Assembly (NCBI GenBank): GCA_014384545.1
Contig: JACNFQ010000058.1
Coordinates: 1-22,098, forward strand
Direction: 5' to 3'
Source: a bacterium
GTDB taxonomy: Bacteria > UBP7 > UBA6624
Length of the DNA: 22,098 nucleotides
Made by a program: the position numbers and the translations under genes. The notes below the pieces were generated by a model. That model saw only the letters and a list, made by a program, of their open reading frames with translations, was not told where the DNA came from and ran no database searches. Positions within the stretch are counted from its first letter, which is position 1; every line of letters starts with the position of its first letter. Shown here piece by piece: positions 7,898 through 15,306 of the stretch.

Positions 7898-8730
7898 GAG
7901 AGTTGACGGAGCTTGGCGAGATTGATTCGGTCCATCCCCTCTCCACTGGGTGTCTCAATAATCCCCGGAATCTCTCTAATGCGGGGCAAAGATAGGAACG
8001 CCCTAAACCCCTCTTCTCCAATCTCACCAAGACCGATATGTTCGTGACGATCCTTTCGGCTTGCAAAGGGCACTTTACTATCGTTGAGATGCGCTACCCT
8101 TACTGTCTGCCACCCCAACACCCGATCGATCTCTTCAGATAGTGTAGCGACATCCTCAACTGTACGCAAGTCATACCCTGCCCCAAAGAGGTGGGCTGTA
8201 TCTAAACAGACCGAGAGCCTTTCTGTGGGCCCTTCATCTCTAATCTTGGCCAAATGCTCCAACCTAAACCCTAAGTTCTTCCCTGTGCCTGCTGTTATCT
8301 CAAGGGCTACAAAGCACCCTCCTTGAGCTTTCTCCACAGCTATCTCTAACCCTTCCTTGATCCTTGTAAAACCCACATCCTCACCATCCCCCCCATGGCT
8401 ACCTGGATGAAGGACCAAGTCTGTGATGCCCAACTGATGGCATGCTGACAACTCGTTCACTAATGACAAAATGGACTTCTGTCGGGTCTCGGGACTTGGG
8501 CTGGCTAGATTAATAAGGTAACTGGCGTGTGCCACTGGTGGCAATAAGAAACCTCTAGCCCCTTCACGAAATATCTCGGCCTGCTCTGATGTGAAACTCG
8601 GGGGTTTCCATTGCCTGTTAGGTTTGACAAAGATTTGGAAAGTATCTGACCCCGCTTTTGTCGCATGCCCCACTGCATTCTGAATGCCTCCTGCAATCGA
8701 GTGGTGTGCGCCCATTGCGGGTCGGTTCAT
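7894..8730 (-). CDS. nfo: Endonuclease IV (AP endonuclease)
   Basis: The 278-residue protein is a zinc-dependent apurinic/apyrimidinic endonuclease of base-excision repair, of usual family length. It begins with GAHHSIAGG and FQIFVKPNRQWK. All nine metal ligands of the family can be placed: His in VAHASY, His in VLHPGSH, Glu in ALEITAG, Asp and His in CLDTAHLFGAGYDL, His in VAHLNDSK, Asp and His in RKDRHEHIGLGE, and Glu in IIETPSG. It should therefore be active. The ATG at 8730 overlaps the miaA stop (ATGA) and its own stop overlaps the pabB start, so it sits inside a tightly coupled operon. Confidence 0.95.
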   Translation of the reverse strand: MNRPAMGAHHSIAGGIQNAVGHATKAGSDTFQIFVKPNRQWKPPSFTSEQAEIFREGARGFLLPPVAHASYLINLASPSPETRQKSILSLVNELSACHQLGITDLVLHPGSHGGDGEDVGFTRIKEGLEIAVEKAQGGCFVALEITAGTGKNLGFRLEHLAKIRDEGPTERLSVCLDTAHLFGAGYDLRTVEDVATLSEEIDRVLGWQTVRVAHLNDSKVPFASRKDRHEHIGLGEIGEEGFRAFLSLPRIREIPGIIETPSGEGMDRINLAKLRQLS

Positions 8731-9590
8731 ACGCTTTGTAATGCCAAGTGGAGATTCTCATCGGTATCCACCCCGTCCAATAAGAGATCCATTCGCAAAC
8801 TTCTACCCCAAGATCTTTGCCGTTTGGCTAGCCGTTTGGTGTTCTGAAGAATACGACTTTTCACTTGCTCTTCTTCCCCACCCTCTAAGAACTCGCTATA
8901 CCCAATCGTTTTCCCTAAGACGGGGCTTTCGGGATACGCCTCCCACAGTGCCTCTGCTTCTTGGGGCAAACCCCTCCTCCACATCACTTCAATCCTCGTT
9001 TCCATCCGCTCCTCAACGCATTGCCGAGGTGGGTTTAGGTAAACTGTCTGCGCCTCAAGAGGGTTGCCAATCCCCGGCTTTACCCCCGCCTCAACCAACT
9101 CCAAGGCCCGAACCAACCGTGGGTAATCTTCAGGTGTCAGATCACTGGCTCTCTCGGGACTAAGTGCTGTTAGTCTTTTGTATAGAAACCCTGGAGACTC
9201 CTCTTCTTGAGCCATCCACCCCTCCCGTTTTTGAGGGTCGGGAGGCGTCTGCCCTAAATCCCATCCGGCTAGGAGAATCTTCATATAAAACCCTGTCCCA
9301 CCCACAACCAGAGCCCTCTTTCCTCGTTCATGAATCCCCACGATTTCTCCCAATGCTTTTTCCCTCCATTGGGCAGCGGTTACCTGACGATTGGGGGTCT
9401 CCATATCAATCAAGTAATGAGGGATTCCCTGGCGTTCAACCTCTGTGGGTTTCGCTGTTCCAATATCCATTCCCCGATAGAAAAGACGGCTATCTGCATT
9501 GACCACCTCGCCCCCAATCTCCTTGGCTAAAGCAACCGCCAGTGCTGTCTTACCACTCCCCGTGGGTCCAAAAAGTAAGAGAGGTTTCAT
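8727..9590 (-). CDS. miaA: tRNA dimethylallyltransferase
   Basis: The 287-residue protein transfers dimethylallyl from DMAPP to A37 of tRNAs reading codons that begin with U. The start LLLFGPTGSGKTALA is the P-loop, followed by NADSRLFYRGMDIGTAKPT, which binds the tRNA and the substrate, then LVVGGTGFYMKILLAG. The later DYPRLVRALELVEAG and IGYSEFLEGG match the family, and the NTKRLAKRQRSW near the end is the conserved tRNA-contact motif. It is slightly shorter than E. coli MiaA but has every core motif. ATG at 9590 overlaps the stop of the MFS gene (ATGA), and its stop overlaps nfo. Confidence 0.95.
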   Translation of the reverse strand: MKPLLLFGPTGSGKTALAVALAKEIGGEVVNADSRLFYRGMDIGTAKPTEVERQGIPHYLIDMETPNRQVTAAQWREKALGEIVGIHERGKRALVVGGTGFYMKILLAGWDLGQTPPDPQKREGWMAQEEESPGFLYKRLTALSPERASDLTPEDYPRLVRALELVEAGVKPGIGNPLEAQTVYLNPPRQCVEERMETRIEVMWRRGLPQEAEALWEAYPESPVLGKTIGYSEFLEGGEEEQVKSRILQNTKRLAKRQRSWGRSLRMDLLLDGVDTDENLHLALQSV

Positions 9591-10783
9591 CGTATTGGTT
9601 TCTTTACAGGAAGGGAACGCTCTTTTTCAGAAAGCAGAACCATCAAGACCGCTGAAAGAGTTGCCAATCCCACCAGAACCCATAACCAATCTTGGAACCC
9701 CTGAAATTCCTTTCCTAACAACCGAGCCCCCCACCACGCCCCCACGCTCCCCATCCCGAAACTAATGAAGAACTGAATTCCATACCCCAACCCCCGATGA
9801 CCCTCACCCACAAACCGGGGTAGCAAGCTGTTGGTCAAGGGTTGATGCCCAAAGACGACACCCCCCATCAAAGCCACCCAAACGAGTGACCCAACCCCTT
9901 GCACCCACCCTGACACGAGCCCTAAGAGTGCCAAGCCACAAAAAAGGAGAGCCGTTTGACGGGCTAGGTGTCCCGGCTTTGCCCACTTCCCAGAAAGAAG
10001 CTGGAAGAGGATACCCAACCCCAATGCAACCGACGAAAAGAGGGGACCTACCCCTTCAGCCACTTTGGGCAAGGACGAGAGACCAATCCCTAGGATTGCT
10101 GGCAAGTAAGTAATCAACATCCTGTAATAGATACCCACTACCCCTTGCCAACAGAAGAAGATTCCATACCCTGGTCTTGTTTGCGTCAGAAACTCCTTCC
10201 AATGGTCTCGTTTTCGACCTGCCCGCACATCACACTTTGGCAGTGTCAAAGCGACCAGTCCTGCCCCCAAAGAAACCGTCCCAATCCCCACAAAGAAAGG
10301 AACGATACCCAAAGCTTCCATCCCCACATAGGCAATGAAGGGTGCAGAACCAATCCCGGCATTCCCAAAGACACCATGTAATGCCATCGCTGAAGGTCTT
10401 CTCTCTAGGGGAATACCCCCCAAGAGAGCCAACCCCGCAGGATGGTAAAGACCACACCCTGCCCCCACCAGTGCGAATGCCCAACGGAACGATTCTGGGT
10501 GGACTCCATCACTCCCTAGAGATGCCACCATCCACAACCCCAAAGCGACCAAGATACCTGTCAAGAGAAGAACGAATCGGCTCCCCCAAAAATCGGTCAA
10601 AAACCCCGACACCAATGCAAAGATCCCAAACAGAAGGTATCCCCACATCCCCGCCTCGCCTATCCCAAACAGATCTCCACCTCTAACCGCCGCCAAGGCA
10701 ACGAGAGCTGGATGGGTCATCATCGCAAAATGGATGAGAAAATGGAGCGAACCTGCTACCCCTACGGTACGAACCACGGGCAT
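9587..10783 (-). CDS. MFS transporter
   Basis: The 398-residue protein has about twelve hydrophobic segments with a charged loop near the middle (DVRAGRKRDHWKEF), the 6+6 plan of the major facilitator superfamily. After helix 2 it has LTDFWGSRFVLL, the family's loop 2-3 motif (D-x2-G-R-R type). GAGCGLYHPAGLALLGG resembles the fosmidomycin-resistance (FSR)-like branch, whose members have a conserved YHP after helix 4. Substrate is unknown; efflux of a small molecule is possible. Start ATG at 10783 shares one base with the stop of the propeller gene (TAATG). Confidence 0.8.
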   Translation of the reverse strand: MPVVRTVGVAGSLHFLIHFAMMTHPALVALAAVRGGDLFGIGEAGMWGYLLFGIFALVSGFLTDFWGSRFVLLLTGILVALGLWMVASLGSDGVHPESFRWAFALVGAGCGLYHPAGLALLGGIPLERRPSAMALHGVFGNAGIGSAPFIAYVGMEALGIVPFFVGIGTVSLGAGLVALTLPKCDVRAGRKRDHWKEFLTQTRPGYGIFFCWQGVVGIYYRMLITYLPAILGIGLSSLPKVAEGVGPLFSSVALGLGILFQLLSGKWAKPGHLARQTALLFCGLALLGLVSGWVQGVGSLVWVALMGGVVFGHQPLTNSLLPRFVGEGHRGLGYGIQFFISFGMGSVGAWWGARLLGKEFQGFQDWLWVLVGLATLSAVLMVLLSEKERSLPVKKPIR

Positions 10784-11823
10784 TACTCCACGCCAAGTTT
10801 GAACTGGTATGCAGTACCGTCACTACCCACAACGAAGAGATCTTGCCCCCACATCAAGGGAGGTGCTTGAACCCCACTAGGAATGGGATACCATAGAACC
10901 TGACTGCCCGTTTGAGCATCAAAGAAACCGACTCCATTCCCCGTGGAGGAACCGGGATCCCGAGACCCCACAACGACCAACCCCTTTCCTACTGCTGGCA
11001 TCGTCAGAACACCATTTGCCTCAATGGACCAAAGATGCTCCCCTTGGGGATCTAGTCTCAGAAGAGTTCGCCCTACGGGGATAAAGAAACCACCCTCGCC
11101 AAAAAGACCGCCATTGTGTCGACTATCATCCCAATCTTCAACAGGATGGCTCAAGATTTCTTCGCCTGTGGCACCTTCCAAGACGACGACGGCACCCACG
11201 ACACCCCCTACTTTCAGAGCTACCAATCCATCTCCCCAAACGGGGGGAGCCGCCAAGGCCGTTTCGGTCTCGTACACCCAGATAGAAACGCCTTTATCCA
11301 CATCATAAAGAACGAGTCGCCCCCCTTGCCCCTCGGTGCGCCCACCGGACAAGAGCACTCGCCCTACGCCCGCATGGACGGGATGACCAAACCACACCGC
11401 TGGTGTGACCGACGAGAAGGTCTGCTGGACCTTTTCACCATTTCGCCCTATTGAAGTAACGAATCCCGGACCACTATGGACCAAGACACCTCCTTTCCAG
11501 GATAGGGGGGCACTGGCACGTCCGGGTACATCGGAGACCCAAGCCTCTGTTCCGTCCAGCCCAAATGCGGTGACTTGATTCTTGAATGTCCCCGCTAGAA
11601 CCAAATGTTCAGGCGTTGCTGCCGCTTGGGGCTGAATCAGCAACCTCATCCCCGAATCCCAGCTTGTAGTTTCCCAAACAGCGACTCTCCCCCCTGAGCC
11701 AACGAAGAGAAGATGGTCTGCCACCACAATAGGACGCATAAATGGGTCCTCATCTTTGCTTAGCATCGGTACCGACTGCTGAAACACCACGCTTCCCGCC
11801 CACAAAAGTGCCAGCATCATCAT
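10783..11823 (-). CDS. Secreted PQQ-like beta-propeller protein (BamB-like)
   Basis: About 346 residues. After an N-terminal hydrophobic segment (MMMLALLWAGSVVF) the protein is a run of similar blades: LLFVGSGGRVAVW, LVLAGTFKNQVTAFGLDGTEAW, GRLVLYDVDKGVSIW, GLVALKVGGVVGAVVVLEGATGEE, GRTLLRLDPQGEHLW, GVGFFDAQTGSQVLW and DLFVVGSDGTAYQF. These are PQQ/BamB-type repeats (ending in a Trp), so a periplasmic propeller of about seven to eight blades is expected. I start at the ATG at 11823, 9 bases after AAGGAGG. An in-frame ATG at 11850 would add MAIRRRTLS, which gives a better basic signal-peptide start, and there the ribosome site would itself encode the Arg run. With the LptA-like gene just upstream, a role in envelope assembly is plausible but unproven. 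Confidence 0.75.
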   Translation of the reverse strand: MMMLALLWAGSVVFQQSVPMLSKDEDPFMRPIVVADHLLFVGSGGRVAVWETTSWDSGMRLLIQPQAAATPEHLVLAGTFKNQVTAFGLDGTEAWVSDVPGRASAPLSWKGGVLVHSGPGFVTSIGRNGEKVQQTFSSVTPAVWFGHPVHAGVGRVLLSGGRTEGQGGRLVLYDVDKGVSIWVYETETALAAPPVWGDGLVALKVGGVVGAVVVLEGATGEEILSHPVEDWDDSRHNGGLFGEGGFFIPVGRTLLRLDPQGEHLWSIEANGVLTMPAVGKGLVVVGSRDPGSSTGNGVGFFDAQTGSQVLWYPIPSGVQAPPLMWGQDLFVVGSDGTAYQFKLGVE

Positions 11824-11825
11824 GC

Positions 11826-12572
11826 TCAAAGTCCTCCTTCTGATGGCCATGCCAAGTGGAACTTGCCCGTTGCCTCTATCGAGCCAGTCACTCCATCCAA
11901 TGTGAGTAAGTCAGCTGTCAGGACACCACCTTCACCAAAAAGGAGCGTTCCTTCTTCGATATGGAGAAAATCTCCATCTTTTTCAAAGGCACTCCCTGTA
12001 GCACCGTATTCTTCCCCTTCCCCCCATGTCAGATTCATTTCTACATCTCCCCTACCCCACAATCGCCCTCTCTCTAAATCTCCTCCCATCGTTGTCGCCC
12101 TTACTATCACTCCCTCCCCCCTAATCTCGGATCGCCCCCCCATCTGGTCCTCGTGGAGCAAGAATGACCCTTCTGCCACAGAAAGCTCCATCAAACAGTG
12201 GCAACTAAATCTATACCCTAGGATTTCTGCTCTGACTCCTGACTTTCCTGGATTCAGAATGACCGTTTCTTCGGTCAAATCAATATCACCAGCTTCGATG
12301 TGGCTTTCTTCATCATCAAGGACGATGCCCCCCACGGCGTGTAGTGTCGGTGGAGCGTCTCCCTGAGTCGGAAAAAGCACAGTTGTCCTGCCCCCAGACA
12401 ACAAGATCCTTCCCTCCATCTGTACTCGACCTCCTTCAGGAAGGACGACTTCTAGGAGATTCTCCTTCCGATCAAATAACATCGGCTCGCCTTCAACACG
12501 CCACCCCAGACTTTCAGTGGATTCCATCCCCCACAAAGGGAAAAGGAAGGGGAGAAAAAAGAGCATTCTCAT
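11826..12572 (-). CDS. LptA/OstA-like periplasmic protein
   Basis: About 248 residues from the ATG at 12572 (a GTG one codon earlier is possible). A short hydrophobic signal (MLFFLPFLFPLWG) precedes a mature part built from alternating strands of the type found in the OstA/LptA jelly-roll: VVLPEGGRVQMEGRILLSG, AVGGIVLDDEESHIEAGDI, EIRGEGVIVRATTMGGDL, GRLWGRGDVEMNL and VLTADLLTLDGVTGSIEATG. Such proteins move or anchor lipopolysaccharide across the periplasm. Sequence similarity is in pattern rather than in specific residues, so LptC or an unrelated beta-rich protein is possible. It lies 33 bases after the recombinase gene and its end holds the ribosome site of the propeller gene. Confidence 0.5.
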   Translation of the reverse strand: MRMLFFLPFLFPLWGMESTESLGWRVEGEPMLFDRKENLLEVVLPEGGRVQMEGRILLSGGRTTVLFPTQGDAPPTLHAVGGIVLDDEESHIEAGDIDLTEETVILNPGKSGVRAEILGYRFSCHCLMELSVAEGSFLLHEDQMGGRSEIRGEGVIVRATTMGGDLERGRLWGRGDVEMNLTWGEGEEYGATGSAFEKDGDFLHIEEGTLLFGEGGVLTADLLTLDGVTGSIEATGKFHLAWPSEGGL

Positions 12573-12605
12573 CACCAGACAAGAGATTCTAGGGGGTCTT
12601 CCCCT

Positions 12606-13505
12606 CTACCCTTCAAGAGTCGCATGGGGATGGAATCGCTCCCATGCTTGGCGCACATCTTTTTCCAGAAGATGCGTATAAATCTGTGTCGTTTGGAGGT
12701 CGGCATGCCCCAACAACTCTTGAATCACACGGAGGTCTGCTCCATGAGCCAAGAGGTGGGTAGCGAAAGCATGGCGAAAGGCGTGAGGTCCCACCCCTTC
12801 GCCCTCTGCTCCCGCCCCATCAAGTGCTTCCTTGACCACCCGGAACGCTGTTGCCCTGTCCATATGGCCTGACGCACCACCTCCCGGAAAGACGAAAACT
12901 CCCTCGGGGACAACGTCGTGCCACCTCTTAATCCACCCTAGGGCGCTTCTTCCAATGGGCACCTGCCTCATCTTTCCCCCCTTTCCCGTTACCCTTACAT
13001 ACCCCTCATCTAGGTAAAGCCCCCGCCAAGGAAGTGAGACCGCCTCACTTACCCTTAGTCCTGAAGAGTAGAGGAGTTCCATCAAGGTGCGATTGCGCAC
13101 GCTCTTATCTGTATCTCCCGATTCGTGCGCAAGTGCTCGTTCTACTTCTCTCTCGGTAAGCACCTTGGGTAGTGTCTCCTCCTTTTTGGGGCGAACGCCT
13201 TCGCCCATGGGAAAGGGTGGCCCCCCCCTTCGCAAGACGAATCGGAGCAGTGTCCGCACCGCCGCCAATGCCTGTGCGATTGCGGCTGAGCCAAGCCCCT
13301 CAGCGTCCATCAAGTTCCGAAAGGTAGGAATCCACCCTTCTTCGCTCTGACCAAGCGCCCCCATTTCCAATCGTTGTAGATACCTTTTCCAATGGAGGGT
13401 ATAAGCCGAAATGGTGTGGCGGGAGGCATCCCGTGCCCCTGCTAACTCTCTGCGTAATGCAGGGAGGTATTCTCTAAGAACGCGTGCAGCCTTAGCTGGC
13501 TTGAT
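12606..13505 (-). CDS. xerC: Tyrosine recombinase XerC/XerD with apparent ATC start
   Basis: Read from 13505 the protein has 299 residues, the usual Xer length. It would resolve chromosome dimers at dif with a partner Xer. The N-terminal core-binding domain includes ASRHTISAYTLHWKRYLQRL, matching the typical S-x-H-T-x-x-A-Y start of Xer proteins. Catalytic residues are Arg 151 (SSGLRVSEA), Lys in VTGKGGKMR, HAFRH, LGHADLQTTQ and Tyr 276 (IYTHL). The first ordinary start, TTG at 13370, would cut off 45 conserved residues. The only start-like site upstream is ATC at 13505, six bases after GGAGGG. It follows the TAG of the aminotransferase gene in the same frame. XerC versus XerD cannot be decided. 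It is part of an ordinary operon, not a mobile element. Confidence 0.82.
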   Translation of the reverse strand: MKPAKAARVLREYLPALRRELAGARDASRHTISAYTLHWKRYLQRLEMGALGQSEEGWIPTFRNLMDAEGLGSAAIAQALAAVRTLLRFVLRRGGPPFPMGEGVRPKKEETLPKVLTEREVERALAHESGDTDKSVRNRTLMELLYSSGLRVSEAVSLPWRGLYLDEGYVRVTGKGGKMRQVPIGRSALGWIKRWHDVVPEGVFVFPGGGASGHMDRATAFRVVKEALDGAGAEGEGVGPHAFRHAFATHLLAHGADLRVIQELLGHADLQTTQIYTHLLEKDVRQAWERFHPHATLEG

Positions 13506-13508
13506 GCA

Positions 13509-14681
13509 CTACCCTCCAGAACTCACTTTGGGGAGTTCTTCTTTGAGAATCCCCAAGGCGCGGCTGATGTTCTCTTGGGAATTGGCATAAGAAAGACGGA
13601 TGTACCCCTCTCCGGCAGGACCAAAATCATCACCTGGCAACAAAGCGACCCCACAGTCCAACATGTGGTCGCTGATCGCTTTACCTGATTTCCCTGTTTG
13701 AGAGATATTGGGGAACGCATAAAACGCACCCCTGGGCAAGACACAAGATAGACCATCAATGTCGTTGAGTCCATCCACAATCAAACTGCGTCGGGCTTTG
13801 AACTCCTCAAACATCATTTGGGAGGGCTCTTGGGTGCCTTCTATGGCGACAATCGCAGACGCCTGTGCCACCCCATTGACACAAGATGTATTGTTGTTTA
13901 GGTATAGCCCCAACTTATCAATAAGTGCCTTGGGACCCGCTCCATACCCCACACGCCATCCTGTCATTGCGTAGGTCTTTGAAAGCCCATCCACCAATAC
14001 TGTTCGCTCCTTCATACCGGGGAATGAGGCGATGGAATGGTGGGTTCCGTCATAGATAATTCGAGAGTAGACTTCATCAGATAGAACCGAGACATCATGT
14101 CTGACCGCCATTTCCGCAATCCTCCCCAGTATCTCTCTCCCCAAGACTCCCCCCGTGGGGTTTTGGGGCGAGTTCAAAATCAGCAAAGAAGTACCCGGCA
14201 ACTCTCTCTCTAGCACTTCTAAGTCAAAGGCAAAACAGTCCTTTTCAACCAAAGGAATACCCACCCCCTTAGCCCCCACAAAAGCCGCCAACGAATGGTA
14301 TGAGGGGAAACCAGGATCAGGATACAACACCTTTGAACCCGGCTCCACCAACGCTTGCACGACAGCCATAATGACTGGTTTTGCACCCGGTGCTACGACG
14401 ATGTTCTCTGGTCCCCAATCCACGCCTCGGGATTCCCTAAGCTCTTTCGCCAAGCACTCTCTAAGAGGCATTACACCTAAACTAGGAGTGTATCCATGGG
14501 TCCATCGCTCATCCAAAGCCGCTTTCGCCCCCGCAACGATATGGGCAGGTGTTGGGAAGTCTGGTTGGCCGATTTCTAGGTGAATAACCTCTTTACCTTC
14601 TGCTTCAAGCGCCTTAGCCTTGGCTAAGACTACGAATGCTCCTTCGGGTTGGAGACTGGTAATTCCTCTTGTGAACTTCAT
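13509..14681 (-). CDS. Class I PLP-dependent aminotransferase
   Basis: The 390-residue protein is a fold-type I aminotransferase of the aspartate aminotransferase family. Visible residues are HLEIGQPDFPTP at the start, the GYTPSLG loop, APGAKPVIM, NSPQNPTGG (Asn about 170-174), LSDEVYSRIIYDG (Asp 202, Tyr 205), the PLP lysine at 235 in DGLSKTYAMTGWRVGYG, and YIRLSYANSQENI with the substrate-carboxylate Arg. Likely substrates are aspartate, alanine or aromatic amino acids; the sequence does not decide. It is the first gene of the minus-strand operon. The ATG at 14681 has no ribosome site, but a TAGAAT lies six bases upstream, so the transcript may be leaderless. Its TAG stop is in frame with the following recombinase. 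Confidence 0.88.
   Translation of the reverse strand: MKFTRGITSLQPEGAFVVLAKAKALEAEGKEVIHLEIGQPDFPTPAHIVAGAKAALDERWTHGYTPSLGVMPLRECLAKELRESRGVDWGPENIVVAPGAKPVIMAVVQALVEPGSKVLYPDPGFPSYHSLAAFVGAKGVGIPLVEKDCFAFDLEVLERELPGTSLLILNSPQNPTGGVLGREILGRIAEMAVRHDVSVLSDEVYSRIIYDGTHHSIASFPGMKERTVLVDGLSKTYAMTGWRVGYGAGPKALIDKLGLYLNNNTSCVNGVAQASAIVAIEGTQEPSQMMFEEFKARRSLIVDGLNDIDGLSCVLPRGAFYAFPNISQTGKSGKAISDHMLDCGVALLPGDDFGPAGEGYIRLSYANSQENISRALGILKEELPKVSSGG
13512..13517 (-). promoter_or_regulatory. Strong ribosome site before the XerC/D ATC codon
   Basis: GGAGGG on the minus strand, encoding the last two Gly of the aminotransferase, then TAGTGC, then ATC. The spacing of six bases is near ideal for initiation at ATC at 13505; no ATG, GTG or TTG is correctly placed in the recombinase frame. 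Confidence 0.5.
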
Positions 14682-14687
14682 GGTGGC

Positions 14688-14714
14688 ATTCTAGTTTTTA
14701 TCGCAGTCTAGAAT
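14688..14714. promoter_or_regulatory. Inverted repeat with two outward TAGAAT boxes
   Basis: ATTCTAG (14688-14694) and CTAGAAT (14708-14714) are perfect inverted 7-bp arms around a 13-bp spacer, in the 40-bp gap between the two divergent operons. Each arm reads TAGAAT toward its gene, six to seven bases before the ATG. If these are -10 boxes, both transcripts would start at or next to the start codon (leaderless). The symmetry would also suit a dimeric repressor. Confidence 0.5.
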
Positions 14715-14721
14715 AAGGGAA

Positions 14722-15306
14722 ATGGAAAGCCCCCCCACATTAGCCGAAGAGATTCAAAATGAACTCTGCATTGACCTCCGCCACCTTCGTGATTGGTGGG
14801 GGGCAGATAGTGTGATGGCATCCCGTACCCTTTGCACTTTGGGTCTGTCCCGAATGATCCAACTCATCTTGGATAACGAGCGGGAAAAAGTATTATCTTC
14901 CCCTGACCTTTGGCTGATGCAAGACGCATCTGCTGCTACAGACATCTCCCCATACCCTGTGGACTTTGACCGCCTTCTTGAATGGCTCCGTGCCCAATCA
15001 ATAACCTCTGGTCTTGCTCCTGTGGACCATCCCTTGTACCAGTTTTATCAGAAATTTCTCCCTGCTCTTTCAGAGTGGGGACGATTAGAGGCAGCCGATG
15101 TAGGGCTAGCACCCCCTGTTGAACCCTCAGGAAAAGGAGGGGGATTCTTTGGTAAGTTGTTCTCTAGAGCAGAACCCGAAGAAGAGCGGTTGCCCCTACG
15201 AGAGATTCAAGACATTCCCGGGTTTTTTGCGTTCTGGAAAGAAGTGGACGGGTGGAGAAACCCCACAGAGAATGAGGAATCGCCCGAAAAAGGGAATTCC
15301 GAATGA
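14722..15306 (+). CDS. HdrC-like protein lacking Fe-S cysteines
   Basis: The 194-residue protein aligns with heterodisulfide reductase subunit C. SRMIQLILDNEREKVLSSPD and LWLMQDASAATDISPYPVD match the HdrC stretch R-x-I-I-R-L-V...EEVLSS..IWLC, C-x2-C-x2-C-x3-C-P and G-V-D. The four cluster cysteines are replaced by Met 66, Ala 69, Ala 72 and Ser 76 with spacing and the following Pro kept. The first cluster region (about 16-30) retains only Cys 16. RLLEWLRAQSITSGLAPVDH and FLPALSEWGRLEAADVGL match the C-terminal helix region. Thus it should not carry [4Fe-4S] clusters. A low-complexity tail rich in Gly and Glu follows. It is coupled (ATGA) to the HdrB-like gene. Electron transfer is unlikely; a scaffold role is inference. 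Confidence 0.6.
   Translation: MESPPTLAEEIQNELCIDLRHLRDWWGADSVMASRTLCTLGLSRMIQLILDNEREKVLSSPDLWLMQDASAATDISPYPVDFDRLLEWLRAQSITSGLAPVDHPLYQFYQKFLPALSEWGRLEAADVGLAPPVEPSGKGGGFFGKLFSRAEPEEERLPLREIQDIPGFFAFWKEVDGWRNPTENEESPEKGNSE

Noticed and set aside
12725-12913. Short minus-strand frame inside the recombinase gene
   Set aside because: An out-of-phase shadow of the recombinase with no start signal.
12606-13505. Integrase of a mobile element
   Set aside because: It is embedded in a housekeeping operon, has normal Xer length and motifs, and no att repeats or phage genes lie around it.
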